64,000 nucleotides of DNA from an uncultured Dehalococcoidia bacterium (GTDB taxonomy: Bacteria > Chloroflexota > Dehalococcoidia > Lucifugimonadales > GCA-2712585), in contig OX638324.1 in the NCBI GenBank assembly GCA_951812825.1, forward strand, positions 987,141 through 1,051,140, read 5' to 3'. This document shows positions 33,933 through 42,613 of this stretch, in pieces (the stretch's first letter is position 1; each line of letters opens with the position of its first letter). A model generated the notes under the pieces. That model made no database searches. It saw only the letters and a list, made by a program, of their open reading frames with translations, and was not told where the DNA came from. The position numbers and the translations under genes are program-made.

Positions 33933-34958
33933 TTAAGACGTGGCGGCTGTGGCGCGGCTGATGGCCTCGGCAACCGCCCTCATCTGCGTCGATAGAGTGC
34001 AGAAGTTTTCGAAGCTGAGGGCCTGAGCGCCGTCGCACTTGGCGGTGGCCGGGTCCGGGTGAACGTCGACGATGATGCCATGGGCTCCGGCGGCAATTGC
34101 GGCCAGCGATATAGGCGTCACCAGGTCCCACGAGCCGGTGCTATGGCTGGGGTCCACGATGATGGGCAGATGACTCAGCTTCTTTATGACCGGCACCGCC
34201 GCTAGATCCACGGTGAATCGAGTATAAGGCTCAAAGGTGCGGATGCCACGCTCACAGAGAATCACCTGGCTGTTGCCGCCGGAGAGCACGTACTCGGCGG
34301 CCAGCAGCCACTCCTCGTAGGAGGAGGAGAAGCCACGCTTCAGCAGCACCGGCTTGTCAACCTTCCCCACCGCGTCCAGCAGATTGAAGTTCTGGGCGTT
34401 GCGGGTGCCAATCTGAAGCATGTCGGCGTAGGAGGCGACCATTCCCACGTCCTCAGGCGTCACCACCTCGGTAACCACGGGCATGTCGTACTCTTGACCG
34501 GCTGCGGCCAGAATCTTCAGACCCTGTACGCCCAATCCGCGGAAACTGTAGGGAGAGGTTCTGGGCTTGAACGCTCCACCGCGGAGAATCTTTGCGCCCT
34601 GGGCCTTCACCACTTCGGCGGTGGCCATCACCTGTTCTTCGGTCTCGACGGCGCAGGGGCCGGCAATCATCACAGGGTCTTCACCGCCGATGGTGACGCC
34701 ATCCAATTCGACAATAGTCTCGCCCACCTTGAACTCGCGAGTGGCGAGCTTGAATGGCTTGGAAATCCTCACCACCTCAGCCACGCCGGGCATCAACTCC
34801 ATCTCCGGCTGCAGGCCGGAATGGATATGTCCCACCACTCCTATAACCGTTCGCTCCGCGCCTTGGGAAAGATGCACCTGCAAGCCGTGACCTTCAATGC
34901 GCTTTCTGACATTTTCAATATCTAAATCCGTACTGCCTGCCTTCATTACCACAATCAT
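33933..34958 (-). CDS. aroF: 3-deoxy-7-phosphoheptulonate (DAHP) synthase, type I-beta
   Basis: A 341-residue enzyme joining PEP and erythrose-4-phosphate, the entry to the shikimate pathway. Residues 1-80 form a ferredoxin-like N-terminal regulatory domain (MIVVMKAGSTDLDIENV) as in thermophile and Bacillus-type enzymes. The barrel follows with VMIAGPCAVETEEQ, LRGGAFKPRTSPYSF, QIGTRNAQNF, and PIIVDPSHSTGS. The reading frame extends 74 codons further upstream through the aroH stop region, but ATG at 34956-34958 is the homologous start. It is the last gene of trpA-aroH-aroF. Confidence 0.95.
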   Translation of the reverse strand: MIVVMKAGSTDLDIENVRKRIEGHGLQVHLSQGAERTVIGVVGHIHSGLQPEMELMPGVAEVVRISKPFKLATREFKVGETIVELDGVTIGGEDPVMIAGPCAVETEEQVMATAEVVKAQGAKILRGGAFKPRTSPYSFRGLGVQGLKILAAAGQEYDMPVVTEVVTPEDVGMVASYADMLQIGTRNAQNFNLLDAVGKVDKPVLLKRGFSSSYEEWLLAAEYVLSGGNSQVILCERGIRTFEPYTRFTVDLAAVPVIKKLSHLPIIVDPSHSTGSWDLVTPISLAAIAAGAHGIIVDVHPDPATAKCDGAQALSFENFCTLSTQMRAVAEAISRATAATS

Positions 34959-34990
34959 GTGAGTGCCGCTCCAAACGTCTTGTTGACTGC

Positions 34991-35380
34991 CTACTTCTGG
35001 TCGCTTTGGGGGCTGGCATGCAAGCCCTGGGTTCTCAAACCCACAGCCCCCTTCAAATAAATGTACTTCAAGTCCTGCGGATGCTTCTCCGTATTCACGA
35101 GCAGAAGTACACGAATACACATGGGCAATCCCGTTGGCACCATCATTTCGTGGGCACACAGCAGGGCCGCGTTCATCCACCCAAGCTGCCGGGCGGCAAG
35201 GGCCGGATACTCGGCGTTCAGGTCCCGGGTGGTGGTGAACCAGACCGCCGCCACCTGCGACTTGTCGATTTCATTTTCTTCCATGATGCACTGGAGCAAT
35301 TCCTTGGTCCCATCGAGAATTGCCTCACGGCTGTTTTCCTCCACCGTAGTAGCGCCTCTAATTCCCCAACATCCAGACAT
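34991..35380 (-). CDS. aroH: Chorismate mutase, AroH class
   Basis: A 129-residue trimeric chorismate mutase of the Bacillus AroH type, rearranging chorismate to prephenate. WGIRGATTVEENSREAILDG at the N-terminus contains the active-site arginine, and AAVWFTTTRDLNAEYPALAAR and PMCIRVLLLVN complete the family pattern. The ATG shares its A with the trpA stop (TGATG), implying coupled translation. Confidence 0.95.
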   Translation of the reverse strand: MSGCWGIRGATTVEENSREAILDGTKELLQCIMEENEIDKSQVAAVWFTTTRDLNAEYPALAARQLGWMNAALLCAHEMMVPTGLPMCIRVLLLVNTEKHPQDLKYIYLKGAVGLRTQGLHASPQSDQK

Positions 35381-36201
35381 CAGACCACTCCTTCCAAGGG
35401 CACAGGGGCGCCGCCGACTATCTCGGATACAAAGGCAGAGGCCCTTTCCGCCGCCTCTTCGGGCGTTGATTCATGTACTATCCGCACAAGGGCGCTGCCG
35501 ATTACCGCTGCATCGGCCATTCTGCCCACTTCTTGAAAGTGCTCACGTTTTGACACGCCAAAGCCCACCGCCACGGGTAATTCGGTATGGCGTCGGACCC
35601 TTTCTACAAGCACCCGGGCCTGGGGACCAACTGAACTGCGCGCGCCGGTGACGCCGGTGACGCTGACGCAGTAGATGAAGCCGGATGCCAGGGCGCACAC
35701 CATTTCAATGCGCTGGTCCGTGCTCGTTGGGGCCAACAGGGGAATGAGGTCAATGCCGGACCGACCGGCAGCATCGGCCAGGGGCGCAGCTTCCTCCGAG
35801 GGCAGGTCGGGGATTATCAGGCCGTCCACCGTGGCTTGTTCGGCTTCGCGACAAAAGCGCTCAACGCCGATGTTCAGGATGGGATTATAGTAGCCCATGA
35901 GAAGCACGGGCGTATCCGGCAGTCTGGGGCGAAGCCTTTCCACCAGATTCACGCAGTCAGACAGAGTTACGCCCTGCTTGAGGGCATGGAAACCCGCCAC
36001 CTGCACCGTCGCACCGTCGGCGAGGGGATCGCTGAAGGGAACCCCGAGCTCTATGGCGTCGGCGCCCGCTTCCACCAGGGCGGGAATCAGACGTTCCGTC
36101 GCCTCCAGGCTGGGATGACCCGTCATGACGTAGAGAATCAGGCCCGTTCTTCCCTCGTCCCTAAGCTGGGCAAACTTCGCTGCTATACGGTTTTCGACCA
36201 C
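35380..36201 (-). CDS. trpA: Tryptophan synthase alpha chain
   Basis: A 273-residue barrel that cleaves indole-3-glycerol phosphate to indole and glyceraldehyde-3-phosphate. The catalytic Glu and Asp lie in DAIELGVPFSDPLADG. GYYNPILNIG, GLIIPDLPSEEA and CVSVTGVTGAR follow as expected. The start is GTG at 36199-36201. It normally partners trpB, which is not adjacent; the downstream genes are aroH and aroF instead. A -10-like TATACT lies about 30 bases upstream. Confidence 0.95.
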   Translation of the reverse strand: MVENRIAAKFAQLRDEGRTGLILYVMTGHPSLEATERLIPALVEAGADAIELGVPFSDPLADGATVQVAGFHALKQGVTLSDCVNLVERLRPRLPDTPVLLMGYYNPILNIGVERFCREAEQATVDGLIIPDLPSEEAAPLADAAGRSGIDLIPLLAPTSTDQRIEMVCALASGFIYCVSVTGVTGARSSVGPQARVLVERVRRHTELPVAVGFGVSKREHFQEVGRMADAAVIGSALVRIVHESTPEEAAERASAFVSEIVGGAPVPLEGVV

Positions 36202-36227
36202 TTCAACTCACAATTTTTTGCGGGGGA

Positions 36228-36233
36228 AGTATA
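36228..36233 (-). promoter_or_regulatory. Extended -10 element upstream of trpA
   Basis: TGTTATACT on the minus strand gives an extended -10 box (TG-n-TATACT), with no good -35 match. It would start the trpA-aroH-aroF transcript about 20 bases before the GTG. Confidence 0.4.
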
Positions 36234-36266
36234 ACACAAGGCCGAGACGCGACGCCTTACATTTCC

Positions 36267-37100
36267 CTAAAGAGTCAGCGCAACCATGAAGGCCACGCCG
36301 TTCTGTGCCCCGTGGACCCAGACACAGCTCCATAAGGAACCTGTGCGCTGGTAGAGCCAGCCGATCAGCAATCCGGCTACGAAGATTGGAATGAGAATCG
36401 CAACGCTGGCATGGGCAATGCCGAATATGGCTGCGCTGACCAGAAGACCCGTCACCGGCCCCCAGCGTCGGACCAGCCCCGAGAGGACGAACCCTCGGAA
36501 GAAGACCTCTTCGGCAAAGGGGCCGACCAAGACCACAAGGAGTCCTGAGACGGCGAGAGCCAGGGGTCCAAAGTCGTCGAAGGGAAGCTCCTGGGGCTGT
36601 AGCGTGTCAATTCCGAGCTGGTTTACGACGGCTACGTAGCCAGCGTTAAAGGTCAACATGGCAAGCAGGACGGCCGGAGGAAGCACCCACGAAAGGCCTC
36701 GAGAAATCCTGGGCGCGCGAAGTCCGAGGGAACGGGGTCCTCCGCCATGCATTGCCGGGCCAAAGATCCAAGCCGTCGCTAGAAGCACTACCACCACCGT
36801 TGCCAGGCTTAGGTTGAAGGTGAGGGGGGAATCCGCGCCATCCTCACCCACTGCCAAGGCCAGGACCAACAGTCCCAAGCCCAGAAAGCCCAAAGCAGTG
36901 ATGATGGCCGCCAAGACGGCTCCCAAGCCCCAAGGCCTGGGCGGAAATAACGTTTCCTCCGCGCAATCGCCAGGAGAGGGTTCCGCTGTGCGGCCCTCAT
37001 CGTCATTGGGAGACGGCAGATTGGCTTCGTTCTGGGAAGTGGACGTGGGACTGGGAGTTTCCGCCTGCGCGTTCCCCTGGTTTTCGGGGTTGGTCATCAA
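36267..37100 (-). CDS. CPBP-family intramembrane metalloprotease
   Basis: A 277-residue integral membrane protein of the CAAX-protease/bacteriocin-processing family. A 55-residue hydrophilic, Pro/Ser/Asn-rich N-terminal tail precedes about eight hydrophobic segments. The catalytic motifs are intact: EEVFFRGF (EExxxR), FGIAHAS (FxxxH) and VHGAQN (HxxxN). Substrate unknown. It is divergent from rarA and upstream of, but separately promoted from, trpA. Confidence 0.87.
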   Translation of the reverse strand: MMTNPENQGNAQAETPSPTSTSQNEANLPSPNDDEGRTAEPSPGDCAEETLFPPRPWGLGAVLAAIITALGFLGLGLLVLALAVGEDGADSPLTFNLSLATVVVVLLATAWIFGPAMHGGGPRSLGLRAPRISRGLSWVLPPAVLLAMLTFNAGYVAVVNQLGIDTLQPQELPFDDFGPLALAVSGLLVVLVGPFAEEVFFRGFVLSGLVRRWGPVTGLLVSAAIFGIAHASVAILIPIFVAGLLIGWLYQRTGSLWSCVWVHGAQNGVAFMVALTL

Positions 37101-37187
37101 TCTAAGCTATCACGGCTCCTCGCCCCTAACAATAGACTCAGGTGCTACAATTTCATAAGTCAACCGTAGAAGGACGCTATTCCGACT

Positions 37188-38537
37188 GTGAGCGCCATGG
37201 ACTTGTTTGAACAGAGAGGCAAGCAGCTTCAGGAAGCCAACGCTCCCCTGGCCGCCCGAATTCGGCCACGAACCCTGGAAGAATTCATCGGCCAGGAGCA
37301 CCTGGTTGGGCCTGAGAGCGCACTGAGGCGCGCCATAGAGTCGGACCGCGTACCTTCGCTAATACTCTGGGGGCCGCCGGGCAGCGGCAAGACCACCCTT
37401 GCCAACGTAATAGCCGGCCTGACCAGCGCCCACTTCGAACCGATCAGCGCCGTCGGCTCCGGCGTGGCGCAGCTCCGGAAGTCGGTGGCCGACGCCAAGG
37501 AGAGGCTGGGCCTTCACAATCAGCGCACAATCCTGTTCATCGACGAAATCCACCGCTTCAACAAGGCTCAGCAGGACGTAATCCTGCCCCACGTGGAAAA
37601 CGGCGCCGTCACGCTTATCGGGGCTACGACGGAAAACCCGTCCTTCGAAGTAATCGCGCCGCTGCTCTCACGGTCTCGTGTCTTCACCTTGCGACAACTG
37701 ACCGAGGAGCAGGTGGGAACTCTAATTCAGCGGGCCATGGAGATTCCGGAGCGGGGCTTGGGACACCTGCAGGTGGACTTGGATACGGACGCGCTAGAGT
37801 TTCTGGTGAACATGTGCAACGGGGACGCCCGCATCGCCTTGAACACCCTGGAGTTCGCCGTAGACGCCGCGAGGCCAAACGCCGACGGGGTGCGAAAGGT
37901 CTCGCTGGAGCTAGTGGAAGACGCCCTGCAACGTCGGGCGATGCTATACGACAAAGCCGGAGACCAGCACTATGACGTGATTTCCGCCTTCATCAAGTCC
38001 GTCCGCGGCTCACATCCGGACGGGGCGCTCTACTGGCTGGCCCGGATGATTGAGGCGGGGGAAGACCCGCTGTTCATCGCGCGGAGACTTGTGATCCTCG
38101 CCGCTGAAGACATTGGCCTGGCAGACCCGGCCGCCCTCTCCATTGCGGTGGCCGCTCAGCAAGCCGTCCATTTCATCGGTATGCCGGAAGGGAGAATTCC
38201 ATTGGCGGAGGCAACCGTCTACCTGGCCACCTGCCCGAAGAGCAACTCCGCCTACGCCGCGCTGGACCGAGCCATGGCGGACGTGCGCAACACTTCTAAC
38301 GCTCCCGTGCCGCTGCACCTGCGCAACGCCGTCACAGACCTTATGCGAAAGGAAGGCTACGGCAAGGACTACAAGTACGCCCACGACTACGCCGACCACT
38401 TTGTGAAGCAGGAGTATCTGCCGCCGACGCTGAAGGGGAGAAGTTACTATCAGCCCAGCGGTCAGGGCGCGGAACAGGAGATTGAGCGACGGCTGAGCCG
38501 CTGGAGAAACAGGAAGGAGCCCGGGCAGGAGATGTAG
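37188..38537 (+). CDS. rarA: Replication-associated recombination protein A (RarA/MgsA)
   Basis: A 449-residue AAA+ ATPase acting at stalled replication forks. It has Walker A GPPGSGKTTLA, the Walker B-like FIDEIHRFNKAQQD, sensor GATTENPSFEV, and the C-terminal tetramerisation domain with DVISAFIKSVRGSHPDGALYWLARMIEAGEDP. Length is normal. The start is GTG at 37188 or ATG at 37197; spacing to AGAAGGA slightly favours neither. It ends nine bases from the convergent MBL-fold gene. Confidence 0.93.
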   Translation: MSAMDLFEQRGKQLQEANAPLAARIRPRTLEEFIGQEHLVGPESALRRAIESDRVPSLILWGPPGSGKTTLANVIAGLTSAHFEPISAVGSGVAQLRKSVADAKERLGLHNQRTILFIDEIHRFNKAQQDVILPHVENGAVTLIGATTENPSFEVIAPLLSRSRVFTLRQLTEEQVGTLIQRAMEIPERGLGHLQVDLDTDALEFLVNMCNGDARIALNTLEFAVDAARPNADGVRKVSLELVEDALQRRAMLYDKAGDQHYDVISAFIKSVRGSHPDGALYWLARMIEAGEDPLFIARRLVILAAEDIGLADPAALSIAVAAQQAVHFIGMPEGRIPLAEATVYLATCPKSNSAYAALDRAMADVRNTSNAPVPLHLRNAVTDLMRKEGYGKDYKYAHDYADHFVKQEYLPPTLKGRSYYQPSGQGAEQEIERRLSRWRNRKEPGQEM

Positions 38538-38546
38538 CCGGCCCGT

Positions 38547-39206
38547 TCAGTCGATGGGGATGGCCATCGGCCGCATCGGAACAACCCTGGTTTCCGCCGG
38601 CAGGTTAGTAGCCGTCACCGAAAGTCTGGTCTGCTCTTCAACGTCCCTCAAGCCCATCTCGCGCAGGAAGGGGCCCAAGTCGGCCAGTTCGACGGTCGTA
38701 CCCGGAACCTTGTAATGCATAGGGATAACGATACGGGCCTCCATCTGCCGGATGAGGGACGCGAGTTGGTCCAGTTCCAACGTGCATCCGCCGCCCACGG
38801 GCAAGAACAGCACGTCCATGGGGCTAAGTTCATCCACCATTCCACTAGGCAGAATGGCGGACAAGTCACCGAGATGGCAGACTCGGAGATCGTCGAACTC
38901 GAAAAGGTAGGCGGTGTTCCGGGGTGGAGGCAGTTCGTCAGGCTTAGGCGCTGCCGGAGTCATGAAGCCCCGGACGTATACGCCTGATACTCCGTACTCG
39001 CCGGGCCCGTCCATCAACCTGAAGCCGGACTCCAAAGCAGTGAGATGGGAATGGTTCGGATGACTGTTGCTGACAGTCACGATGTCCGGTTCCGACTCTA
39101 CGTTGGCCACAGAACCCCCCATGGAGACCGGAAAGGGGTCTGTGAGGATGGTGGCGCTGGCGCCCTTCATGCGGAAGCACGCATGTCCAAGCCAGGTTAC
39201 GTCCAT
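38547..39206 (-). CDS. MBL-fold hydrolase-like protein with altered metal motif
   Basis: A 219-residue protein of the UlaG-like/COG2220 branch of the metallo-beta-lactamase fold. The fold is clear (VTWLGHACFRM, DGPGEYGVSGVYV, HLGDLSAIL, IVIPMHYKV), but the signature HxHxDH reads SHPNHSH here, so the canonical zinc Asp is missing. The later HLGD Asp and MHY His are kept. It may bind one metal or a different one, or have lost catalysis. The gene starts ten bases inside the end of bioY, so the two are translated together. Confidence 0.8.
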   Translation of the reverse strand: MDVTWLGHACFRMKGASATILTDPFPVSMGGSVANVESEPDIVTVSNSHPNHSHLTALESGFRLMDGPGEYGVSGVYVRGFMTPAAPKPDELPPPRNTAYLFEFDDLRVCHLGDLSAILPSGMVDELSPMDVLFLPVGGGCTLELDQLASLIRQMEARIVIPMHYKVPGTTVELADLGPFLREMGLRDVEEQTRLSVTATNLPAETRVVPMRPMAIPID

Positions 39207-40060
39207 GCCGGGCGTTCTCCTAACCGGTAGCGCATCAGCACCCAGTACGCGGCGGGTACAAGGAGGGAGGCCACGTAAAGCTTGGCCAGATCACCGGGGA
39301 TAAAGGGGTACAGCCCCCAGGCGAGGACTTTCTCCCAGGGGACGAAGAAGCCCAACTGAAGCAGTCCCGGCACATAGAGCAGGACGTTGCCCAGCAGCAT
39401 GGCGACAAGGAGAGGGGCGCCTCTTCCCCAGCCGCGCTCAACCATGAATCCCACCAGGAAGGCCGCTGCCACGAAACCGATGATGTATCCACCGCTGCTC
39501 AGCTGCCAGACAAGGCCAGAGGCACCGCCGGCGAAGACGTTCATGCCGCCCATGCCCTGGCACATATACCCGAGGGTGGCGAGCAACCCAAGGCGGGCGC
39601 CCAGAGCGGCGCCGGTGAGAAGCACCGCCAGGGTCTGGCCTGTGATGGGAACCGGGTTGTCGCCAAAGAGGATGGAAATGCGGGCGAAGATGGTAATGAG
39701 GAAGCTGAAGGCGATGATTCTCACCGCGTCGCCCAGGAGTTCCGTCCGTGCTGAGGGCTCTCCGGGCGCTACCGTTAATATTGCTGTTTGATTTGTCGAG
39801 GAGCCCAAGAGTCCCTTTGCCAGATGACTGACATATGCCAACCCCAGGCCGATACCCAGAACTATGCCCAGGTTCTTGGCGCCGTCTTTTAATACGCTTG
39901 ACCAGGAAAAGGGACTGACGAGGGAGAAAGACGTTGGAAACAGAGCTTCGAAGGCCGCTGCCAAAAGCGCCAGTATCAGAGCGAGGGCTGCATAAGCGGT
40001 AATGCTGGGCGCGGGCAGAATCGCCTGGGAGAGGGTTGCCGTTCTTTCCTTCGTTAACAA
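39197..40060 (-). CDS. bioY: BioY-family biotin transporter substrate-binding subunit
   Basis: A 287-residue membrane protein whose second half matches BioY, the S-component of biotin ECF transporters: NPVPITGQTLAVLLTGAALGAR, LLATLGYMCQGMGGMNVFAGG, and a final YVPGLLQLGFF region. It is about 100 residues longer than the usual 180-200 because of an N-terminal part with two extra hydrophobic segments. The start is TTG at 40058-40060 with AGGAGG five bases upstream. No ecfA or ecfT genes are next to it. It overlaps the MBL-fold gene. Confidence 0.88.
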   Translation of the reverse strand: MLTKERTATLSQAILPAPSITAYAALALILALLAAAFEALFPTSFSLVSPFSWSSVLKDGAKNLGIVLGIGLGLAYVSHLAKGLLGSSTNQTAILTVAPGEPSARTELLGDAVRIIAFSFLITIFARISILFGDNPVPITGQTLAVLLTGAALGARLGLLATLGYMCQGMGGMNVFAGGASGLVWQLSSGGYIIGFVAAAFLVGFMVERGWGRGAPLLVAMLLGNVLLYVPGLLQLGFFVPWEKVLAWGLYPFIPGDLAKLYVASLLVPAAYWVLMRYRLGERPAWT

Positions 40061-40197
40061 ATGCGCCTCCTGACGAGGTCAAGATTGTGGCTGAAGTATA
40101 ATGACCGCTTACATTCTCAGTCAACGTTCTCAGTCAACGTTCGTAATACAAAGGTCTGAAGTTTGGCTCTACGAACCACACTGCCTCAGTCGGCATC

Positions 40198-40227
40198 TTG
40201 ACACTTTTCCGCTATGGGTGCTAGAGT
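40198..40227 (+). promoter_or_regulatory. hrcA promoter overlapped by a CIRCE-like operator
   Basis: TTGACA (40198-40203) and TAGAGT (40222-40227) are 18 bases apart. Superimposed at 40198-40224 are TTGACACTT and GGGTGCTAG with exactly nine bases between, matching the CIRCE arms TTAGCACTC and GAGTGCTAA at 6 and 7 of 9 positions. The correct spacing and the location before hrcA support auto-repression by HrcA. Confidence 0.6.
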
Positions 40228-40264
40228 CGCGAAATCCCCTCAAACTATAAGGCTGGAGTGCACA

Positions 40265-41302
40265 ATGGCTCCACAGCAAGACAACGCAGCATCGAGACGC
40301 AGGACCTATAGCATTCTCCGGACCCTGGTCCAAGAGTACATAGGCACTGCTTCGCCTGTGCCTTCCGAGAGCATCGCCCGTCTTTCTCCCGTTAAGGTGA
40401 GCTCCGCCACCGTGAGAAACAAGATGGCGGAGCTGGAAGAAGAAGGGTACATTCACCGGCCTCACATTTCTTCCGGTGGAGTTCCCTCAAGTAAGGGATA
40501 TCGTTTCTACACAGACACGCTCGAGGAGGGATTAGAGCCGTCATTCGAGACAAAGCGCTGGATAGTCAGCAGGTTTCAGCGAGGCGAGCGGGAGACGGAG
40601 TCCTGGATTCGCATCGCGTCGTCGGTACTCTCGGAGTTATCGCGGAACGTAGCCATCGTAACCCACCCCAAAACGCCGGCGCCCAAGGTGCGATACGTTC
40701 ACCTGGTGCTTATAGAGGAGTTTCTTGCCCTCCTGATTCTGGTATTGGAAGAAGCCAGGCTGAAGAAGCACCTGATTCCTCTTGAATTGCCGGTTGATCA
40801 GGACAACCTGACATCCGTGGCCAACAAGCTGACGGACGTGTATACAGGCCTCACCTACAGGGAGATGATGGCAAAGACAGTGGAATTGACTCCCTTCGAG
40901 TCCGCCGTCACGCAGGGAGCCCTTTCGGTCCTCAAGGAAGATGCCGAAAGGTCTGCGGCGGAGTACATCCTCAACGGCCTCAGACGGCTGCTTGGTCAGC
41001 CTGAGTTTGGCGATCAGGGGAAGGCGCTGGAAGTGTTGGAAGTCCTGGAGGAGCGCGCCCTGGTCAATCAGGTGCTCGCCGGGGCGCCCAGCCACGGAGA
41101 CGTGGCCCTCATGATAGGTGACGAGAACGACGAGGAGAGCTTGAAGCCATTCAGCATCGTCCTGTGTCAGTACGGAGCGCCGGAAGAGAGTTCTGGCGCC
41201 GTTGCCGTGGTAGGTCCGCCTCGCATGGAGTATGCCAACGTCATCGGCGGAATGCGCTTTGTCTCCAGCTACATGGGAGACCTGATCGGCCCCGTCCGCT
41301 AG
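40265..41302 (+). CDS. hrcA: Heat-inducible transcription repressor HrcA
   Basis: A 345-residue repressor that binds CIRCE and shuts off chaperone genes unless unfolded protein accumulates. The N-terminal winged helix is SRRRTYSILRTLVQEYIGT and SSATVRNKMAELEEEGYI, followed by HISSGGVPSSKGYRFYTD. The GAF-like and dimerisation parts follow, with EYANVIGGMRFVSSYM at the end. ATG at 40265 has GGAG seven bases before it; an open frame 17 codons longer was rejected. dnaJ and prmA follow on the same strand, but grpE and dnaK do not. Confidence 0.94.
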   Translation: MAPQQDNAASRRRTYSILRTLVQEYIGTASPVPSESIARLSPVKVSSATVRNKMAELEEEGYIHRPHISSGGVPSSKGYRFYTDTLEEGLEPSFETKRWIVSRFQRGERETESWIRIASSVLSELSRNVAIVTHPKTPAPKVRYVHLVLIEEFLALLILVLEEARLKKHLIPLELPVDQDNLTSVANKLTDVYTGLTYREMMAKTVELTPFESAVTQGALSVLKEDAERSAAEYILNGLRRLLGQPEFGDQGKALEVLEVLEERALVNQVLAGAPSHGDVALMIGDENDEESLKPFSIVLCQYGAPEESSGAVAVVGPPRMEYANVIGGMRFVSSYMGDLIGPVR

Positions 41303-41407
41303 CGCCCACCCCTTAAACACCCGCATCCGACTGACATCTACGGCTTGAGAGAACAGCTCTGTTCTTCGTATACTAGGGGGGCTGTCAACTTTCAATCTGG
41401 ATCGGTT

Positions 41408-42538
41408 TTGGCTAAGCGAGACTATTACGAAATTTTGGACATTCCCAAGGGTGCTTCGGAAGAGGATATCCGTAAGAGCTTCCGGAAGAAGGCCTTGGAA
41501 TTTCACCCCGACCGGAATAAGGACCCCGGCGCGGAGCAGAAGTTCAAAGAGGTCAACGAAGCCTACCAGATCCTCATGGACTCGGAGAAGCGTGCCCGAT
41601 ATGACCGGTACGGTCACGCAGGTTTGGGAGCCGAAGCGGGATATGCACGAGACTTCGAAGGGTTTGATATTTTCGGCGGTCTGGGAGACGTCTTCGATTC
41701 CTTCTTTGGCGGATTCAGCACGCAAGCGAGAAACGCTCCGAGGCAGGGCGCAGACCTTCGAGACCGGGTAGTGCTCACTTTCGAGGAAGCCTATTTTGGC
41801 GCGGAGAAAGACGTTACGGTACATCGCGCGGAGATGTGCAGCCGTTGCAAGGGCCTTCGCAGTGAGCCGGGAACCGCCGTCAACAAGTGCGAACTCTGCC
41901 GTGGAAGCGGGAGCGTTCGACGGTCCCAGCGGGGCCTTTTCGGACAGTTTGTCCAGGTGGTGGCCTGCCCCACATGCAGTGGAGAGGGTTCTACAATCGA
42001 AAGCCCCTGTACGGAGTGTCGCGGAGCGGGCAGGGAGAAGGTGGAGGTCTCGCGGGTGGTGAAGGTGCCTGCAGGCGTCGACGATGGTATGCAGGTGCGC
42101 CTCACCGGGGAAGGCGACGTAGGCTACAACGGGGGGCCTGCCGGCAACCTCTACGTGGACATTTCTATTATTTCTCACAGCATATTTCGTAGAAGCGGTA
42201 ATAATCTGCACCTGGAAATCCCGATTAACTTTGCCCAGGCGGTGCTGGGAACGGAAGTCGCAATTCCACTGATACAGGGAAGCGAGTCTTTGAAGGTTCC
42301 GGCGGGGACGAAACCCGGCTCCGTTTTCACCCTGAGGGGAAAGGGGATGCCTAAGATAGGCTCTCGCGGACGTGGCGACTTGCTGGTGCAAGTTTCTCTG
42401 GAGATTCCAACCAAGCTGGACTCGGAGCAGCGGGTGGCTTTGGAGAACCTGGCCGAAACCATGGCCTGGAATAACGGCATCAATGGCAGGGGGAAAGGCA
42501 TACTCGATCGGATGAAAGACGCCTTTACCGGTTCTTGA
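41408..42538 (+). CDS. dnaJ: Chaperone protein DnaJ
   Basis: A 376-residue type I J-protein. The J domain ([20 protein letters not shown], with HPD in FHPDRNK) is followed by a Gly/Phe-rich region ([15 protein letters not shown]). Four zinc-finger repeats come next ([32 protein letters not shown]), then the substrate-binding C-terminal domains. The first CxxCxGxG is degenerate in its last glycine, but the cysteines are intact. The start is taken as TTG at 41408, where homologues begin MAKRDYYE; the frame is open upstream but lacks similarity. Its partners DnaK and GrpE are not encoded here. Confidence 0.93.
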   Translation: MAKRDYYEILDIPKGASEEDIRKSFRKKALEFHPDRNKDPGAEQKFKEVNEAYQILMDSEKRARYDRYGHAGLGAEAGYARDFEGFDIFGGLGDVFDSFFGGFSTQARNAPRQGADLRDRVVLTFEEAYFGAEKDVTVHRAEMCSRCKGLRSEPGTAVNKCELCRGSGSVRRSQRGLFGQFVQVVACPTCSGEGSTIESPCTECRGAGREKVEVSRVVKVPAGVDDGMQVRLTGEGDVGYNGGPAGNLYVDISIISHSIFRRSGNNLHLEIPINFAQAVLGTEVAIPLIQGSESLKVPAGTKPGSVFTLRGKGMPKIGSRGRGDLLVQVSLEIPTKLDSEQRVALENLAETMAWNNGINGRGKGILDRMKDAFTGS

Positions 42539-42613
42539 ACCGGGACCTCGTTACCGCCATGGCCGAAACCGATTTACGTACCTTATCCAACCGTTTGCGC
42601 CGTTCGTAGTACA

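Noticed and set aside
40637..42391. 584-codon open frame opposite hrcA and dnaJ
   Set aside because: Antisense to two recognised genes, with composition of a shadow frame.
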